NCBI GenBank assembly: GCA_045804265.1
Contig: JBJMNK010000081.1
Coordinates: 1-24,052, forward strand
Direction of reading: 5' to 3'
Length of the DNA stretch: 24,052 bases
Source of the DNA: JABFXC01 sp045804265
GTDB lineage: Bacteria; Gemmatimonadota; Gemmatimonadetes; Gemmatimonadales; Gemmatimonadaceae
Shown here one piece after another: positions 8,209-16,477 of the stretch. Below the pieces are notes generated by a model. It saw only the letters and a list, made by a program, of their open reading frames with translations, searched no databases and was not told where the DNA came from. A program made the position numbers and the translations under genes. How positions within the stretch are numbered: position 1 is the first letter of the stretch; each line of letters starts with the position of its first letter.

Positions 8209-8487
8209 ATGTCGATCACGATCAAGGTTCGGAAGGACGGTCCGTACGCCATCGAGGGCGAGTTCACGCTCATCGACCACGAGGGAAACCCGATCCCGTA
8301 CACGCCGAAGCCCGGCAAGCCAATGACGCTCTGCCGCTGCGGTGCTTCGACGAAGAAGCCATTCTGCGACGGCACGCACAGCCGGATCGGCTTCAAGGGC
8401 GCCGAGGAAGCGGCGCGCGAGTTCGACGCGGGCAGCGGCGGATCGGTTGCAGGCACCCCCACGGGAGGGGGCACGCCCGCCGCCTGA
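8209..8487 (+). CDS. CDGSH-type iron-sulfur protein
   Basis: The 92-residue protein contains LCRCGASTKKPFCDGTH (41-57): C42, C44, C53 and H57 are the three Cys and one His that hold a 2Fe-2S cluster in mitoNEET/CDGSH proteins. Residues 1-40 form the short N-terminal strand region. The tail after about 72 is Gly/Thr/Pro-rich and probably disordered. There is no membrane anchor, as in bacterial members. The ATG at 8209 has GGAG nine bases upstream. Its position behind sufE fits a client or helper in Fe-S handling, an inference from context. Confidence 0.92.
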   Translation: MSITIKVRKDGPYAIEGEFTLIDHEGNPIPYTPKPGKPMTLCRCGASTKKPFCDGTHSRIGFKGAEEAAREFDAGSGGSVAGTPTGGGTPAA

Positions 8488-8570
8488 TCACCTCGGGCCT
8501 CACCCCGGGGCATCGCCGCGAGGCATCACCCCGGGCGAAAATCGCCGCTCACGCCTAACGTCTTCGCGCG

Positions 8571-9605
8571 TCAGCGAATGCCGAGCAGCGCGATCATCGC
8601 GATGCTCATCACCAGCAGCGCGGCGAGCGAGGTCACCACCGTCAGCGATACGCGCGAGCCGGCGCGCGCGACCGCTCGGAGATCGACGCCGAGTCCGAGC
8701 GCGGCCATTGCAACGACGGTGAGCAGCCGCGAGATCTCGCGCACCGGCCCGGCGACCGGCGCGGGAATGAGCCCGATCGACCGCAGCACCGCGAGCGCGA
8801 TGAAGCCGACGATGAACCACGGCACCAGCTTCCCGATCGCGAGCCGCGGCGCGGCGCCTTCGCGGCGCGCGATGCGCCTCGACACGAGACTGAGGAACAG
8901 GACGACCGGCCCGAGCATCAGCACGCGCACCAGCTTCACCAGCGTTCCCACTTCGCCCGAGAGCTGGCTCACGGGAAAGGTCGCCGCCAGCACCTGCGGC
9001 ACGGCGTACACGCTCATCCCCGCGACCACGCCATACTGGTAGTTCGACAGCGCCAGCGGCCCGATGAGAAGCGGCAGCGCCAGCACCATCACCACCCCGA
9101 GCACGGCGGTGAACGCGATCGACGACGCAACGTCGTCGGCGTTCGCACCGATCACCGGGGCGACCGCGGCGATCGCCGAGTTGCCGCAGATGGCGTTGCC
9201 GCAGGCGACGAGCACCGCCAGCTTCGGCGCCAGCCCGAACACGCGCCCCATCGTGTAGCCTAACGTCAACGCGACGGCGACGATCACGACGATTCCGCCG
9301 AGCAGCGCCGGCCCCGCGCGCAGGAGCTCGGGGAGGTTTACCGACGCGCCGAGCAGGAAGATCGCGAACTCGAGCACCTGCTTCGCCGAGAATGCGATGC
9401 CCGGCTTGTCGAGGGCGGGTGGTGTCCTGAGGGTGCGCACCGCGGTACCGAGCAGGATCGCGATGACGATCGCCTCGATGATCGCGTGACCGACGACGCG
9501 CTCCTCGGCCACCTGCAGGAGCGCGGCAGCGGCGGCGATCGCGACGCAGAGCACGATCCCCGGCGCGAGCGATCGAATTCGTCTGGAGCGGTCAGTCGCG
9601 GTCAC
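8571..9605 (-). CDS. UPF0324 (YeiH) family transporter, putative sulfate exporter
   Basis: The 344-residue protein has about ten hydrophobic segments. It carries the family signatures PGIAFSAKQVLEFAIFLLGASVNL, CGNAICGNSAIAAVAPVI and NYQYGVVAGMSVYAVPQVLAATFPVS. The family is annotated as putative sulfate or organosulfonate exporter, with little direct proof. The start is a GTG at 9605; no in-frame ATG gives a better N-terminus, and no clear ribosome site is seen. It begins 35 bases after the stop of the KaiC-linked histidine kinase on the same strand, so read-through or co-transcription is possible. Leu115 uses a TTA codon inside a GCCTAACG octamer (9258). Confidence 0.9.
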   Translation of the reverse strand: MTATDRSRRIRSLAPGIVLCVAIAAAAALLQVAEERVVGHAIIEAIVIAILLGTAVRTLRTPPALDKPGIAFSAKQVLEFAIFLLGASVNLPELLRAGPALLGGIVVIVAVALTLGYTMGRVFGLAPKLAVLVACGNAICGNSAIAAVAPVIGANADDVASSIAFTAVLGVVMVLALPLLIGPLALSNYQYGVVAGMSVYAVPQVLAATFPVSQLSGEVGTLVKLVRVLMLGPVVLFLSLVSRRIARREGAAPRLAIGKLVPWFIVGFIALAVLRSIGLIPAPVAGPVREISRLLTVVAMAALGLGVDLRAVARAGSRVSLTVVTSLAALLVMSIAMIALLGIR

Positions 9606-9640
9606 GCTCGAAAGCTAGCGAAGGGCGACCAGCGCGATCG

Positions 9641-11374
9641 TCAGCGCTGCTGGCTCTTTCCGTCGAGCACGCGCTTGAGGATACCGACGCTCGCCTCGCG
9701 CGCCTGCTCGATCTGGCGGTCGGCCAGCGCGATCGCTTCGCTCACCCGCCCCGCGCCCTCGCCCGGGAAGGCGCGCTCGACCGCGCGCTGGATCTCCTCG
9801 CGGAGTATCGCGAACTCGCGCTCGAGTCCTTCCACTGTCCAGCCGAGTCGCGCCCGCTGTGCGCCATGCCGCTCGGCGATGTAGCGCTGGATGTCCGAGG
9901 CATCGACGAGCAGCGTCGACGGCTCACCGTGCACGTCCTCGAGGATGACGAGCGCGCCGGCGATGTCGGCAATGAGCGTGGTCAGATGATCGGCGAGCTG
10001 GGTGAATCGCAGTGCACGCGCGGACGGCATCGACGGCTCGTGGCGCAGCCGGGCGACGACCTCGTCGACAATCGCGTCGTTCTCGCGGAGCAGCGATTCG
10101 CCGACTTCGGTCAGTCCCTGCACGATCGGATCACGCCCGGTGAACTGCGGCCCGGCCGCCGGCGGCTCGGCGGTCTGCCCTTCGCTCGCGGCCGGGAGCC
10201 AGAGCTTGAAGGTCGAGCCCTTGCCCGGCCGGCTGGTGACGGTGATGTCGCCGCCCATCAATCGCGCCAGTCGCCGGCTGATCGTCAATCCGAGACCGCT
10301 GCCATCGCGGTCGCGGGTGTGGCCCGCCTGCCCCTGCACGAATGGCGCGAAGATCGACTCGATCTGGTCGGGCGGGATCCCGACACCGGTGTCGGTGACG
10401 CAGACCGACAGCCAGCGGCTTCCGTCCTGCAGCGTCGCGTTAGGCGGTGGCGACTGCCCGTCCTCCGCCTGGACCGAGATCGAGCCGCCGCTCGGGGTGA
10501 ACTTTGCCGCGTTGGCGAGCAGGTGGACGAGGATCTGCCGCACGCGGTCCTCGTCGCCGACGAAGACGAGGCTGCCTAACGCGTCGCCGGGCGGACGGAT
10601 GGTCAGCCCCCGCTCCTCGGCCAGCGGGCCGGCCAGCACCAGCGCCGACTCGACGACGGGGCCGAGGGCGCGGACCTCGTGCCTGACGGTCAGCCGTCCC
10701 GCTTCGACCCGTGCGAGATCGAGCACCTCGTTGACGAGGCCGAGCAGGTGACGCCCGCTCGCGCCGATCCGACGCAGCTGCTGGCGCTGCGCGTCGGTGA
10801 TCGGTCCGGCCAGTCCGAGGTCGAGCAGCTCGGAGTAGCCGAGGATCGCGTTGAGCGGAGTGCGCAGCTCGTGCGACATCATCGCCAGGAACTCCGATTT
10901 CGCCTGGCTCGCTGATTCGGCTTCGATGCGCCCGCGCTGCTCCTCGAGCAGCTGCTTCGCGCGCTCCTCGGCCTGGCGACGATCGGTGACATCGCGGAGC
11001 GAGACCAGCGATGCCGGATCGCCTTCCCAGTCGATCTTCACCACCCGGAGCTCGGCGACGACAGTGTCGCCGCCGCGGCGAACCACCTCGATCTCGGCGT
11101 GCTCGCTCGGTGCCAGCGCATGCCCGAAATCTTCTCCGGTCAGCTCGTTCGCATTGCGGCCGAACAGCGTCTCGGCGGCAGGATTCGCGAACCGGATGCG
11201 GCCCTCCTCGCCGACGATGACGATGCCGTCAGGCAGCCGCTCGACGATCTGGCGAAGCACCGACGTCCACGAGCCGGCGCGCCGCTCGCGGCGGCGACGC
11301 TCGGCGCGACCGAGCTCGGACTGCTCGGTCGCCGCCTGCTCCAATGGCTTGGTGGACGTCTCGTTCTCGGCCAT
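9641..11374 (-). CDS. PAS-domain sensor histidine kinase with C-terminal RsbRD-like helical domain, linked to kaiBC
   Basis: The 577-residue protein has no membrane segments. The order is a charged N-terminal helix (20-35), a PAS domain (about 36-132, ending LRDVTDRRQAEE), a coiled coil, then a HisKA domain with MMSHELRTPLNAILGYSELL and phospho-acceptor His168. The HATPase has N box N287, DTGVGIP (328-334) and GSGLGLTI (358-365). After about 425 a helical domain resembles the RsbRD N-terminal sensory domain (ENDAIVDEVVARL, then LADHLTTLIADIAGAL and AQRARLGW), here at the C-terminus. It starts 12 bases after the kaiC stop, so it is the likely output kinase of the Kai proteins, in the role of SasA but with PAS in place of the KaiB-like domain. 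No response regulator gene is nearby. Confidence 0.93.
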   Translation of the reverse strand: MAENETSTKPLEQAATEQSELGRAERRRRERRAGSWTSVLRQIVERLPDGIVIVGEEGRIRFANPAAETLFGRNANELTGEDFGHALAPSEHAEIEVVRRGGDTVVAELRVVKIDWEGDPASLVSLRDVTDRRQAEERAKQLLEEQRGRIEAESASQAKSEFLAMMSHELRTPLNAILGYSELLDLGLAGPITDAQRQQLRRIGASGRHLLGLVNEVLDLARVEAGRLTVRHEVRALGPVVESALVLAGPLAEERGLTIRPPGDALGSLVFVGDEDRVRQILVHLLANAAKFTPSGGSISVQAEDGQSPPPNATLQDGSRWLSVCVTDTGVGIPPDQIESIFAPFVQGQAGHTRDRDGSGLGLTISRRLARLMGGDITVTSRPGKGSTFKLWLPAASEGQTAEPPAAGPQFTGRDPIVQGLTEVGESLLRENDAIVDEVVARLRHEPSMPSARALRFTQLADHLTTLIADIAGALVILEDVHGEPSTLLVDASDIQRYIAERHGAQRARLGWTVEGLEREFAILREEIQRAVERAFPGEGAGRVSEAIALADRQIEQAREASVGILKRVLDGKSQQR

Positions 11375-11386
11375 CGAACGTCGTCG

Positions 11387-12880
11387 CTACTCGTCGCGGA
11401 AGGTCGCGTCGCCGGAGAGCACCCCGCTCACCGTGCGCAGTGAATCGCCGATGTGCATCCCCTTCCCGTCGATCGTGTACTCGCGGATGTCGGTGTCGTG
11501 ATGCGAGCCGCGCATCTTGAGCACGACGAGTGCCCGTCGCATCGTGCCGAACGCCTCGACGTAGCGGAGGAGAATGATCGAGTCGGTGAGCGTCGAGATG
11601 TGCTTCTCGGTCACCGATGTCCCGCCGAGGAGCGATGGCGATGTCGACGTGAAGAGTCCGATCGTCTCCTTTCTCTTCAGCGTCGACGTCAGCGCGATGA
11701 CGAACTCGCGGAAGCCGCGCAGCGACGAGACACGCTCGAGCGCCGAGAGCGAGTCGACGGCGACACGGTTCGGCTTGAAGTCCTCGATCATCTGCGTCAT
11801 CTCGACGAGGTGGTCTTCCATCGCCATCGAATGTGGATAGCGATTGACCACCATCAGCCGCTCCTTCTGCTCCATCGCCTTGAAGTCCATCCCCCACGCC
11901 GCGGCGTTGCGGAAGAGCTGGTCCTTGCTCTCCTCGAACGCGAAGAGGAGGCTGCGCTCCTTCGCCTTGTAGCCGCCACTCATGAACTGCGTGACGAGCA
12001 GCGTCTTGCCGGTGCCGCTCGCGCCCGAGGCGAGGATGACCGAATCACGGAAGAAGCCACCTCCGCACATCTTGTCGAGCTCCTTCACCCCCGAGGTGAC
12101 GCGCACCGTCGACGAGCTCTGGGTCAGCTCGATCTGCGAGAGCGGGATGACGACGATCCCCTGACGCGAGGTGATGGTGAAGGGAAATTCGCCGCGCTGG
12201 TGGCTGGTGCCGCGCATCTTGAGGATCTCGACGGTGCGCCGACGCCGCTCGTTGTCGAGGATGTTGCGCAGGATGACGACGTTGTCGGCGACGAACTCCT
12301 CGATGCCGTAGCGGGTGACCTCGCCGTATTCGTCGACGCGCTCGCCGGTGAAGACGACGGTAAGCCCCATCTTCTTGAGCACCGACGTGATGCGAAACAG
12401 CTCGGCGCGGAGAAGTCCGTGCTCGCGGTACTGCACGAACAGCGCGTTGAGCGAGTCGAGCGACACGCGCTTTGCGCCGACCTTCTTCACCGCGTGCTGG
12501 ATGCGCGCGAGCAGCGCGCTCAGGTCGTAGTCGCCGACGACCGCGATCGGTCCATCGGCGTCGGGCGCGGCGTCAACGAACGCCCATCTGCCTTCCTTTT
12601 CCCACTGCGCGATGTCCCAGCCGAACCCCTGCATGTTCCGCCGGACGTCGACGACGCTGTCCTCGAAGGTGACGAAGACGCCGTTCTCGTTCTCGTAGGT
12701 GATGCCCGCCGCGAGATAGTTCACCGCGAAGATCGTCTTCGCGCTGCCGGCGGTTCCGGCGATGAGTGTCGCTCGGTCGCGCGGCAACCCGCCTTCGGAG
12801 ATCGCGTCGAAGCCGGAGATCCCTGTCGGTGTCTTGGGTACGGTTACCGGCGGTGCATTCTGCTTGGCGCTTGAGGTCAT
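11387..12880 (-). CDS. kaiC: KaiC-like double-RecA ATPase / autokinase
   Basis: The 497-residue protein has two KaiC domains. CI (about 15-250) has a variant Walker A GTAGSAKT (42-49) and the pair E73 D74. CII (about 258-490) has canonical GASGTGKT (286-293) and catalytic E316 E317. The CII phosphosite region reads TEKHISTLTD: S429 and T430 align with Ser431/Thr432 of Synechococcus KaiC, and T424 with Thr426. KMRGSHHDTDIREYTI is also conserved. This suggests a KaiC able to autophosphorylate. ATG 12880 overlaps the kaiB stop as ATGA. The open frame runs further upstream, but only through non-family sequence that overlaps kaiB. No kaiA in the window, as in most non-cyanobacterial sets. Confidence 0.95.
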   Translation of the reverse strand: MTSSAKQNAPPVTVPKTPTGISGFDAISEGGLPRDRATLIAGTAGSAKTIFAVNYLAAGITYENENGVFVTFEDSVVDVRRNMQGFGWDIAQWEKEGRWAFVDAAPDADGPIAVVGDYDLSALLARIQHAVKKVGAKRVSLDSLNALFVQYREHGLLRAELFRITSVLKKMGLTVVFTGERVDEYGEVTRYGIEEFVADNVVILRNILDNERRRRTVEILKMRGTSHQRGEFPFTITSRQGIVVIPLSQIELTQSSSTVRVTSGVKELDKMCGGGFFRDSVILASGASGTGKTLLVTQFMSGGYKAKERSLLFAFEESKDQLFRNAAAWGMDFKAMEQKERLMVVNRYPHSMAMEDHLVEMTQMIEDFKPNRVAVDSLSALERVSSLRGFREFVIALTSTLKRKETIGLFTSTSPSLLGGTSVTEKHISTLTDSIILLRYVEAFGTMRRALVVLKMRGSHHDTDIREYTIDGKGMHIGDSLRTVSGVLSGDATFRDE

Positions 12881-13158
12881 TGTTCGGTGGAAGTGAAGCC
12901 GAGCGCAGACATCACGCGCTGCGCGTCCGAGAGGTCGCCGGTGACGCGACGGCGGGGCGAAGGAGACTCGCGAACGAGTGTCGGGGTGGTGAGGATGCGT
13001 TCCGCATCGGCGAGCTCGGGACTGTCGAGCACGTCGACAGTCGAGCAATGCGCCCGTCCCCCGAGCAGCTCGGCGCAGATGCGCTGGAGGTTGGCCATCG
13101 CCTGCCGCGAACGAGCGGTGTCGCCCGCGACGTACAACGTCAGATGCAATGAATCCAT
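12877..13158 (-). CDS. kaiB: KaiB family circadian clock protein
   Basis: The 93-residue thioredoxin-like protein starts MDSLHLTLYVAGDTARSRQAM and has the KaiB series LQRICAELL, VDVLDSPELADAERILTTPTLVRESPSPRR and GDLSD (74-78). The last includes the Gly-Asp region involved in KaiB fold-switching. KaiB binds phosphorylated KaiC and competes with SasA-type kinases. ATG 13158 is preferred over an in-frame TTG at 13239 because it gives the family N-terminus; no ribosome site is visible. It lacks the acidic C-terminal tail of cyanobacterial KaiB. First gene of the kaiB-kaiC-kinase operon, translationally coupled to kaiC (ATGA overlap) and divergent from cphB across 187 bases. Confidence 0.93.
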   Translation of the reverse strand: MDSLHLTLYVAGDTARSRQAMANLQRICAELLGGRAHCSTVDVLDSPELADAERILTTPTLVRESPSPRRRVTGDLSDAQRVMSALGFTSTEQ

Positions 13159-13345
13159 CGGGAGGGACGGCAATAGAGACGGCCTCGCCCGGAAGGAGCC
13201 GGGCGAAGCCGCACGAAAGGACGAGGTCCCAAGGGGCAAGTGTCATTCCATGGGCAGACCGGCACCGGATTCCCGGGCAAACCTGTTCTGGTTGCATGCC
13301 ACGTGCATTGCGGGTGAGCGACGGCTCACATCAACTCCCACGACA

Positions 13346-14200
13346 ATGCCGAATCACAAGCTCGGGCGACTCCTCATCATCGGCGGGCACGAAGACAAGG
13401 AAAACGACCGCACCATTCTCCGGGCGCTGGCCGAACACGTCGGTAGCGGGAAGCTCGTCGTCGCAACCACGGCGAGCCAGCTGCCACAGCAGATGTGGGA
13501 CGAGTATGAGCGCGTCTTCCGCGCGCTCGGTGTGCGCCACCTCTACAAGCTTGAGGTCGAGAAGCGCGAGGACGCGAAGTCACCGCAGAAGATCAAGATC
13601 CTCGATGACGCGGACGCAGTCTTCTTCACTGGCGGCGACCAGCTCAAGATCACGAGTCAGCTCGGCGACACGCCGATCTTCGAGCGCGTCCACGAGATCT
13701 TCCATGCCGGTGGCATGATCGCGGGAACCTCGGCCGGCGCGTCGGTGGTCTGCGAGACGATGATGGTCGGCGGCAACGACGACGGCTCGCACCGGCTCGG
13801 CCACGGTGCCCGGATGGCGCCCGGGCTGGGACTCTTCCCCGGCGTGATGGTCGACCAGCATTTCGCCGAGCGTGGGCGGATGAGTCGCCTCCTCGGCGTC
13901 GTCGCGCAGAACCCGCGGATCCTCGGCATCGGGATCGATGAGAACACGGCGATCCTGGTGAAGGGCAACCGCACCTTCACGGTGATCGGCGATGGCGCCG
14001 TCAGCGTTCTCGATGGCTCGACGGTGACCTACTCGAACATCGCGGAGGCACGAGTCGAGAAGACGCTATCGATCTACGACGTGAAGCTCCACGCCCTGAC
14101 GCAGGGCGACGTCTTCGACCTCAGCCGTCGGCGGCCGTTCGCGCATTCAGAGAAGCGAGTCGAAGAGGAACTGGTGTCGGCGGGGAGCGGGGACGAGTAG
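13346..14200 (+). CDS. cphB: Cyanophycinase (peptidase S51)
   Basis: The 284-residue cytosolic enzyme hydrolyses cyanophycin, the Asp-Arg nitrogen storage polymer, to beta-Asp-Arg dipeptides. GTSAGAS (127-133) holds nucleophile S129. VDQHF (169-173) holds H172 and IDEN (197-200) holds E199, matching the Ser-His-Glu triad of Synechocystis CphB at almost the same positions. GGDQ (96-99) is the substrate-pocket motif. ATG 13346 gives the usual start (KLGRLLIIGGHEDKEND). The open frame extends upstream to 12887, but that part is antisense to kaiB and unrelated. No cyanophycin synthetase is in the window, so polymer must be made elsewhere or taken up. Divergent from kaiBC. Confidence 0.92.
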   Translation: MPNHKLGRLLIIGGHEDKENDRTILRALAEHVGSGKLVVATTASQLPQQMWDEYERVFRALGVRHLYKLEVEKREDAKSPQKIKILDDADAVFFTGGDQLKITSQLGDTPIFERVHEIFHAGGMIAGTSAGASVVCETMMVGGNDDGSHRLGHGARMAPGLGLFPGVMVDQHFAERGRMSRLLGVVAQNPRILGIGIDENTAILVKGNRTFTVIGDGAVSVLDGSTVTYSNIAEARVEKTLSIYDVKLHALTQGDVFDLSRRRPFAHSEKRVEEELVSAGSGDE

Positions 14201-14227
14201 GGTCGTTCCGCCGTCCACCGTTAGGCG

Positions 14228-14576
14228 ATGGGCGACGGGCCCCAGGAGACAGCGGGGCGCGGATCGGGAGATAACCCGATAGGCGACAGGGCGCGGTGTT
14301 TCGAAACAGCGGGCTGGTGGAGTGGCGAAGCTGACTGTGAGCTGAGATGGCGCGGTACATGGCGAGCGAAACTGAACTGCCACCGCGTCACCGCGAGAGC
14401 GTTAGGCGACCGTTGGGGGTGGGGTAACGGCGGAGAGTGTTGAGTGCGGCGTCATTTGAACGCCGGCGTCACCGCCGTTCAACTGCTCTGACCCCTTGAA
14501 TTCGCCGCCGCGCCTTTTCGCCTATCGGGCTATCTCCCGATTCGCCTTCCGCTGTTTCGTCGGGCCCGTCGCCCAT
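14228..14576. repeat. Element bounded by 69-base imperfect inverted repeats
   Basis: Arm A (14228-14296) and the reverse complement of arm B (14508-14576) align without gaps at 59 of 69 positions by my count. They share the words ATGGGCGACGGGCCC at the outer end, ATCGGGAGATA and CCCGATAGGCGA inside. The enclosed 211 bases have no gene. Together they form a 349-base unit that resembles a miniature inverted-repeat element or a very long hairpin. No target-site duplication is obvious, and no transposase is in the window. Confidence 0.75.
14456..14496. repeat. REP-like hairpin with CTGCTCTGACCCCT tail (copy 1)
   Basis: TTGAACGCCGG (14456-14466) pairs with CCGCCGTTCAA (14472-14482) at 10 of 11 positions around a CGTCA loop. 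The word TTCAACTGCTCTGACCCCT (14478-14496) overlaps the right arm and is present in exact reverse complement at 23999-24017. A stem plus a conserved GGGGTCAG-type head is the organisation of REP sequences mobilised by RAYT transposases. No RAYT gene is visible here. Confidence 0.6.
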
Positions 14577-14598
14577 GCAGTCTCGAACGCCGTCGTCA

Positions 14599-16419
14599 TC
14601 ACACCCGCGTCGCCAGCTTCCCGCCGGGCATCCCTCCGACCACTACCGGCGGGCCCTCGACTCGCCGCTCGCCGATCTGCTGGCGCCACATCGCGTAGTA
14701 GAGTCCCTTGCGATCGAGGAGCTCTTCGTGGCGGCCGGACTCGGAGATGCGGCCGCGCTCGAGGACGTAGATGCGGTCGGCGTGCATCACCGTCGACAGG
14801 CGGTGGGCGATGAGAATCGTGATCGAGTCGCGGCCGGTGGCGACGTCGCGGATCGTCGCGCTGACTGATTCCTCGGTGAGCGAGTCGAGTGACGACGTCG
14901 CCTCGTCGAAGACCAAGAGGTGCGGGCGCCGCAGCAGCGCCCGCGCGATCGAGAGGCGCTGCTTCTCGCCTCCTGACACCTTCACGCCGCCCTCGCCGAT
15001 GACGGTGTCGAGCCCCTTGTCGGCGCGGGCGAGCAGTGAGTCCATCGCCGCCTGGCGCAGCACGGCGAGGCACTCCTCGTCCGTGGCGTTAGGCCTGACG
15101 AAGAGCAGGTTCTCGCGGATCGTGCCAGAGAAGAGCTGCGAGTCCTGCGAGACGAGCCCGACGCGCTCGCGGAACCGGTCGAGGTCCACCGTGTTGCTGG
15201 CGTGGCCGTCGTAGCGCACCTCGCCCGACTGCGGCTGGTAGAGCCCGACCAGCAGCTTGACCAGCGTCGTCTTTCCCGCGCCCGACGGCCCGACGAAGGC
15301 GATCGTCTGGCCGCGGCTGACCCTGAACGCCACGTCCTGCAATGCCGGCGCGCTCGCGCTCTGGTGGCGGAAGGAGACATCCGCGAACTCGAGCGTCGTC
15401 AACCCGGCGAGCGGCACCGGGTTCAACGGTTTCGGGTCCGGCGGCATCGCGAGGATCTCCTGGTACTTCGCCATCGACGCCTCGGTCTCGCGATAGATGT
15501 TGAGGACGTTCCCGAGCTCCTGCAGCGGGCCGAAGATGAAGAACGAATAGAAGAGCATCGAGAAGAACTGTCCGACCGTCATCTCACCGGCGTAGATGAG
15601 GTAGAGCATCAGGAAGAGGACGCACGTACGCAGCGCGTTCACCGCCGTCCCCTGGACGAAGCTGATGCTGCGGATGTAGCGAACCTTCTTCAGCTCGAGC
15701 TTGAGGATCTTCTGCGTCGTCCCGTTGAGGCGCGCGACTTCCTGGTCGGCGAGGCCGAGGCTCTTCACCAGCTCGATGTTGCGCAGCGACTCCGTCGTCG
15801 CACCGGCGAGCGCCGTCGTCTCGGAGACGATGACCTTCTGGATCGTCTTCACCTTCCGGCTCAGCACCGAGCTCAGGACGCCGAGGAGCGGTGCGGTCAG
15901 CAGGAACGCGGGAACGATCACCCAGTGCACGGTGAAGGCGTAGACCGTGACGAAGATCAACCCGATCAGCGTGGTGAAGACGAAGTTCACCATCGCCCCG
16001 ATGAATTTCTCGACGTCCGACCGCACCTTCTGCAGCTTGCCTAACGTTTCGCCGCTGCGCTGGTCCTCGAACGCGGCGTAGGGGAGCGAGAGGGAGTGGT
16101 GGATCCCGTCGGCGTAGAGCTGCGCCCCGAGCTGCTGGATGATCAGGTTGACGAAGTAGTCCTGGAAGTTCTTCGCCACGCGCGAGATGAAGGCAACGCC
16201 GACCGCGGCGCCGAGCAGGAGCGACACGCCGTGGATGAACTCGGGGCGCGTATAGCTCCTCGGCCGCGTCGCGTAACCGTCGACGATGTGCCGGAAGATG
16301 AGCGGGTCGAGCAGCGAGAAGATCTGGTTGATCGCGGCGAGGAACAGCGCGAGGGCGACCAGCTTCCAGTAGTTCCGCAGGTAGGAGTACAGCAGTCGCA
16401 TCGGAGACGGGATATCCAT
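14599..16419 (-). CDS. ABC exporter, fused permease and ATPase
   Basis: The 606-residue half-transporter has an N-terminal six-helix type IV exporter domain (about 15-310) and a C-terminal ATPase (about 343-575). Walker A GPSGAGKT (377-384), signature VSGGE (481-485), Walker B LLVFDE (501-506) and switch His539 are all intact. The class includes MsbA-like lipid and multidrug exporters; the substrate cannot be told. ATG 16419 is preferred; an in-frame TTG nine bases upstream is the alternative. No strong ribosome site. Leu126 is encoded by TTA within a GCCTAACG octamer (16039). Divergent from the rhombotarget lipoprotein gene across 163 bases that contain a palindrome. Confidence 0.93.
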   Translation of the reverse strand: MDIPSPMRLLYSYLRNYWKLVALALFLAAINQIFSLLDPLIFRHIVDGYATRPRSYTRPEFIHGVSLLLGAAVGVAFISRVAKNFQDYFVNLIIQQLGAQLYADGIHHSLSLPYAAFEDQRSGETLGKLQKVRSDVEKFIGAMVNFVFTTLIGLIFVTVYAFTVHWVIVPAFLLTAPLLGVLSSVLSRKVKTIQKVIVSETTALAGATTESLRNIELVKSLGLADQEVARLNGTTQKILKLELKKVRYIRSISFVQGTAVNALRTCVLFLMLYLIYAGEMTVGQFFSMLFYSFFIFGPLQELGNVLNIYRETEASMAKYQEILAMPPDPKPLNPVPLAGLTTLEFADVSFRHQSASAPALQDVAFRVSRGQTIAFVGPSGAGKTTLVKLLVGLYQPQSGEVRYDGHASNTVDLDRFRERVGLVSQDSQLFSGTIRENLLFVRPNATDEECLAVLRQAAMDSLLARADKGLDTVIGEGGVKVSGGEKQRLSIARALLRRPHLLVFDEATSSLDSLTEESVSATIRDVATGRDSITILIAHRLSTVMHADRIYVLERGRISESGRHEELLDRKGLYYAMWRQQIGERRVEGPPVVVGGMPGGKLATRV

Positions 16420-16477
16420 GGGCTTCAATCTACGCCGGAGGCTTGCGGGCGGAACGTCCCCGGAGTGAACGGCGGAG

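Larger units (their letters stand above)
14201..14598. other. 398-base intergenic region with repeats between cphB and the ABC exporter
   Basis: The flanking genes converge here. The region contains two 69-base inverted arms, a hairpin followed by a 19-base word shared with the window end, two CGTTAGGC octamers (14219, 14400) and a GTTTCGAAAC palindrome (14299-14308). I see no plausible protein gene. It looks like an accumulation of mobile or REP-type repeats, possibly also serving as terminator for both genes. Confidence 0.7.

Noticed and set aside
8488..8570. CACCCCGGG repeats and the GGCGAAAATCGCC hairpin as a terminator between converging genes
   Set aside because: Short stem and no T-run; plausible place for termination but too weak to call.
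11453..12874. 473-codon plus-strand frame opposite kaiC
   Set aside because: Composition dominated by Arg, Asp and Glu; mirrors kaiC codons and has no recognisable motif.
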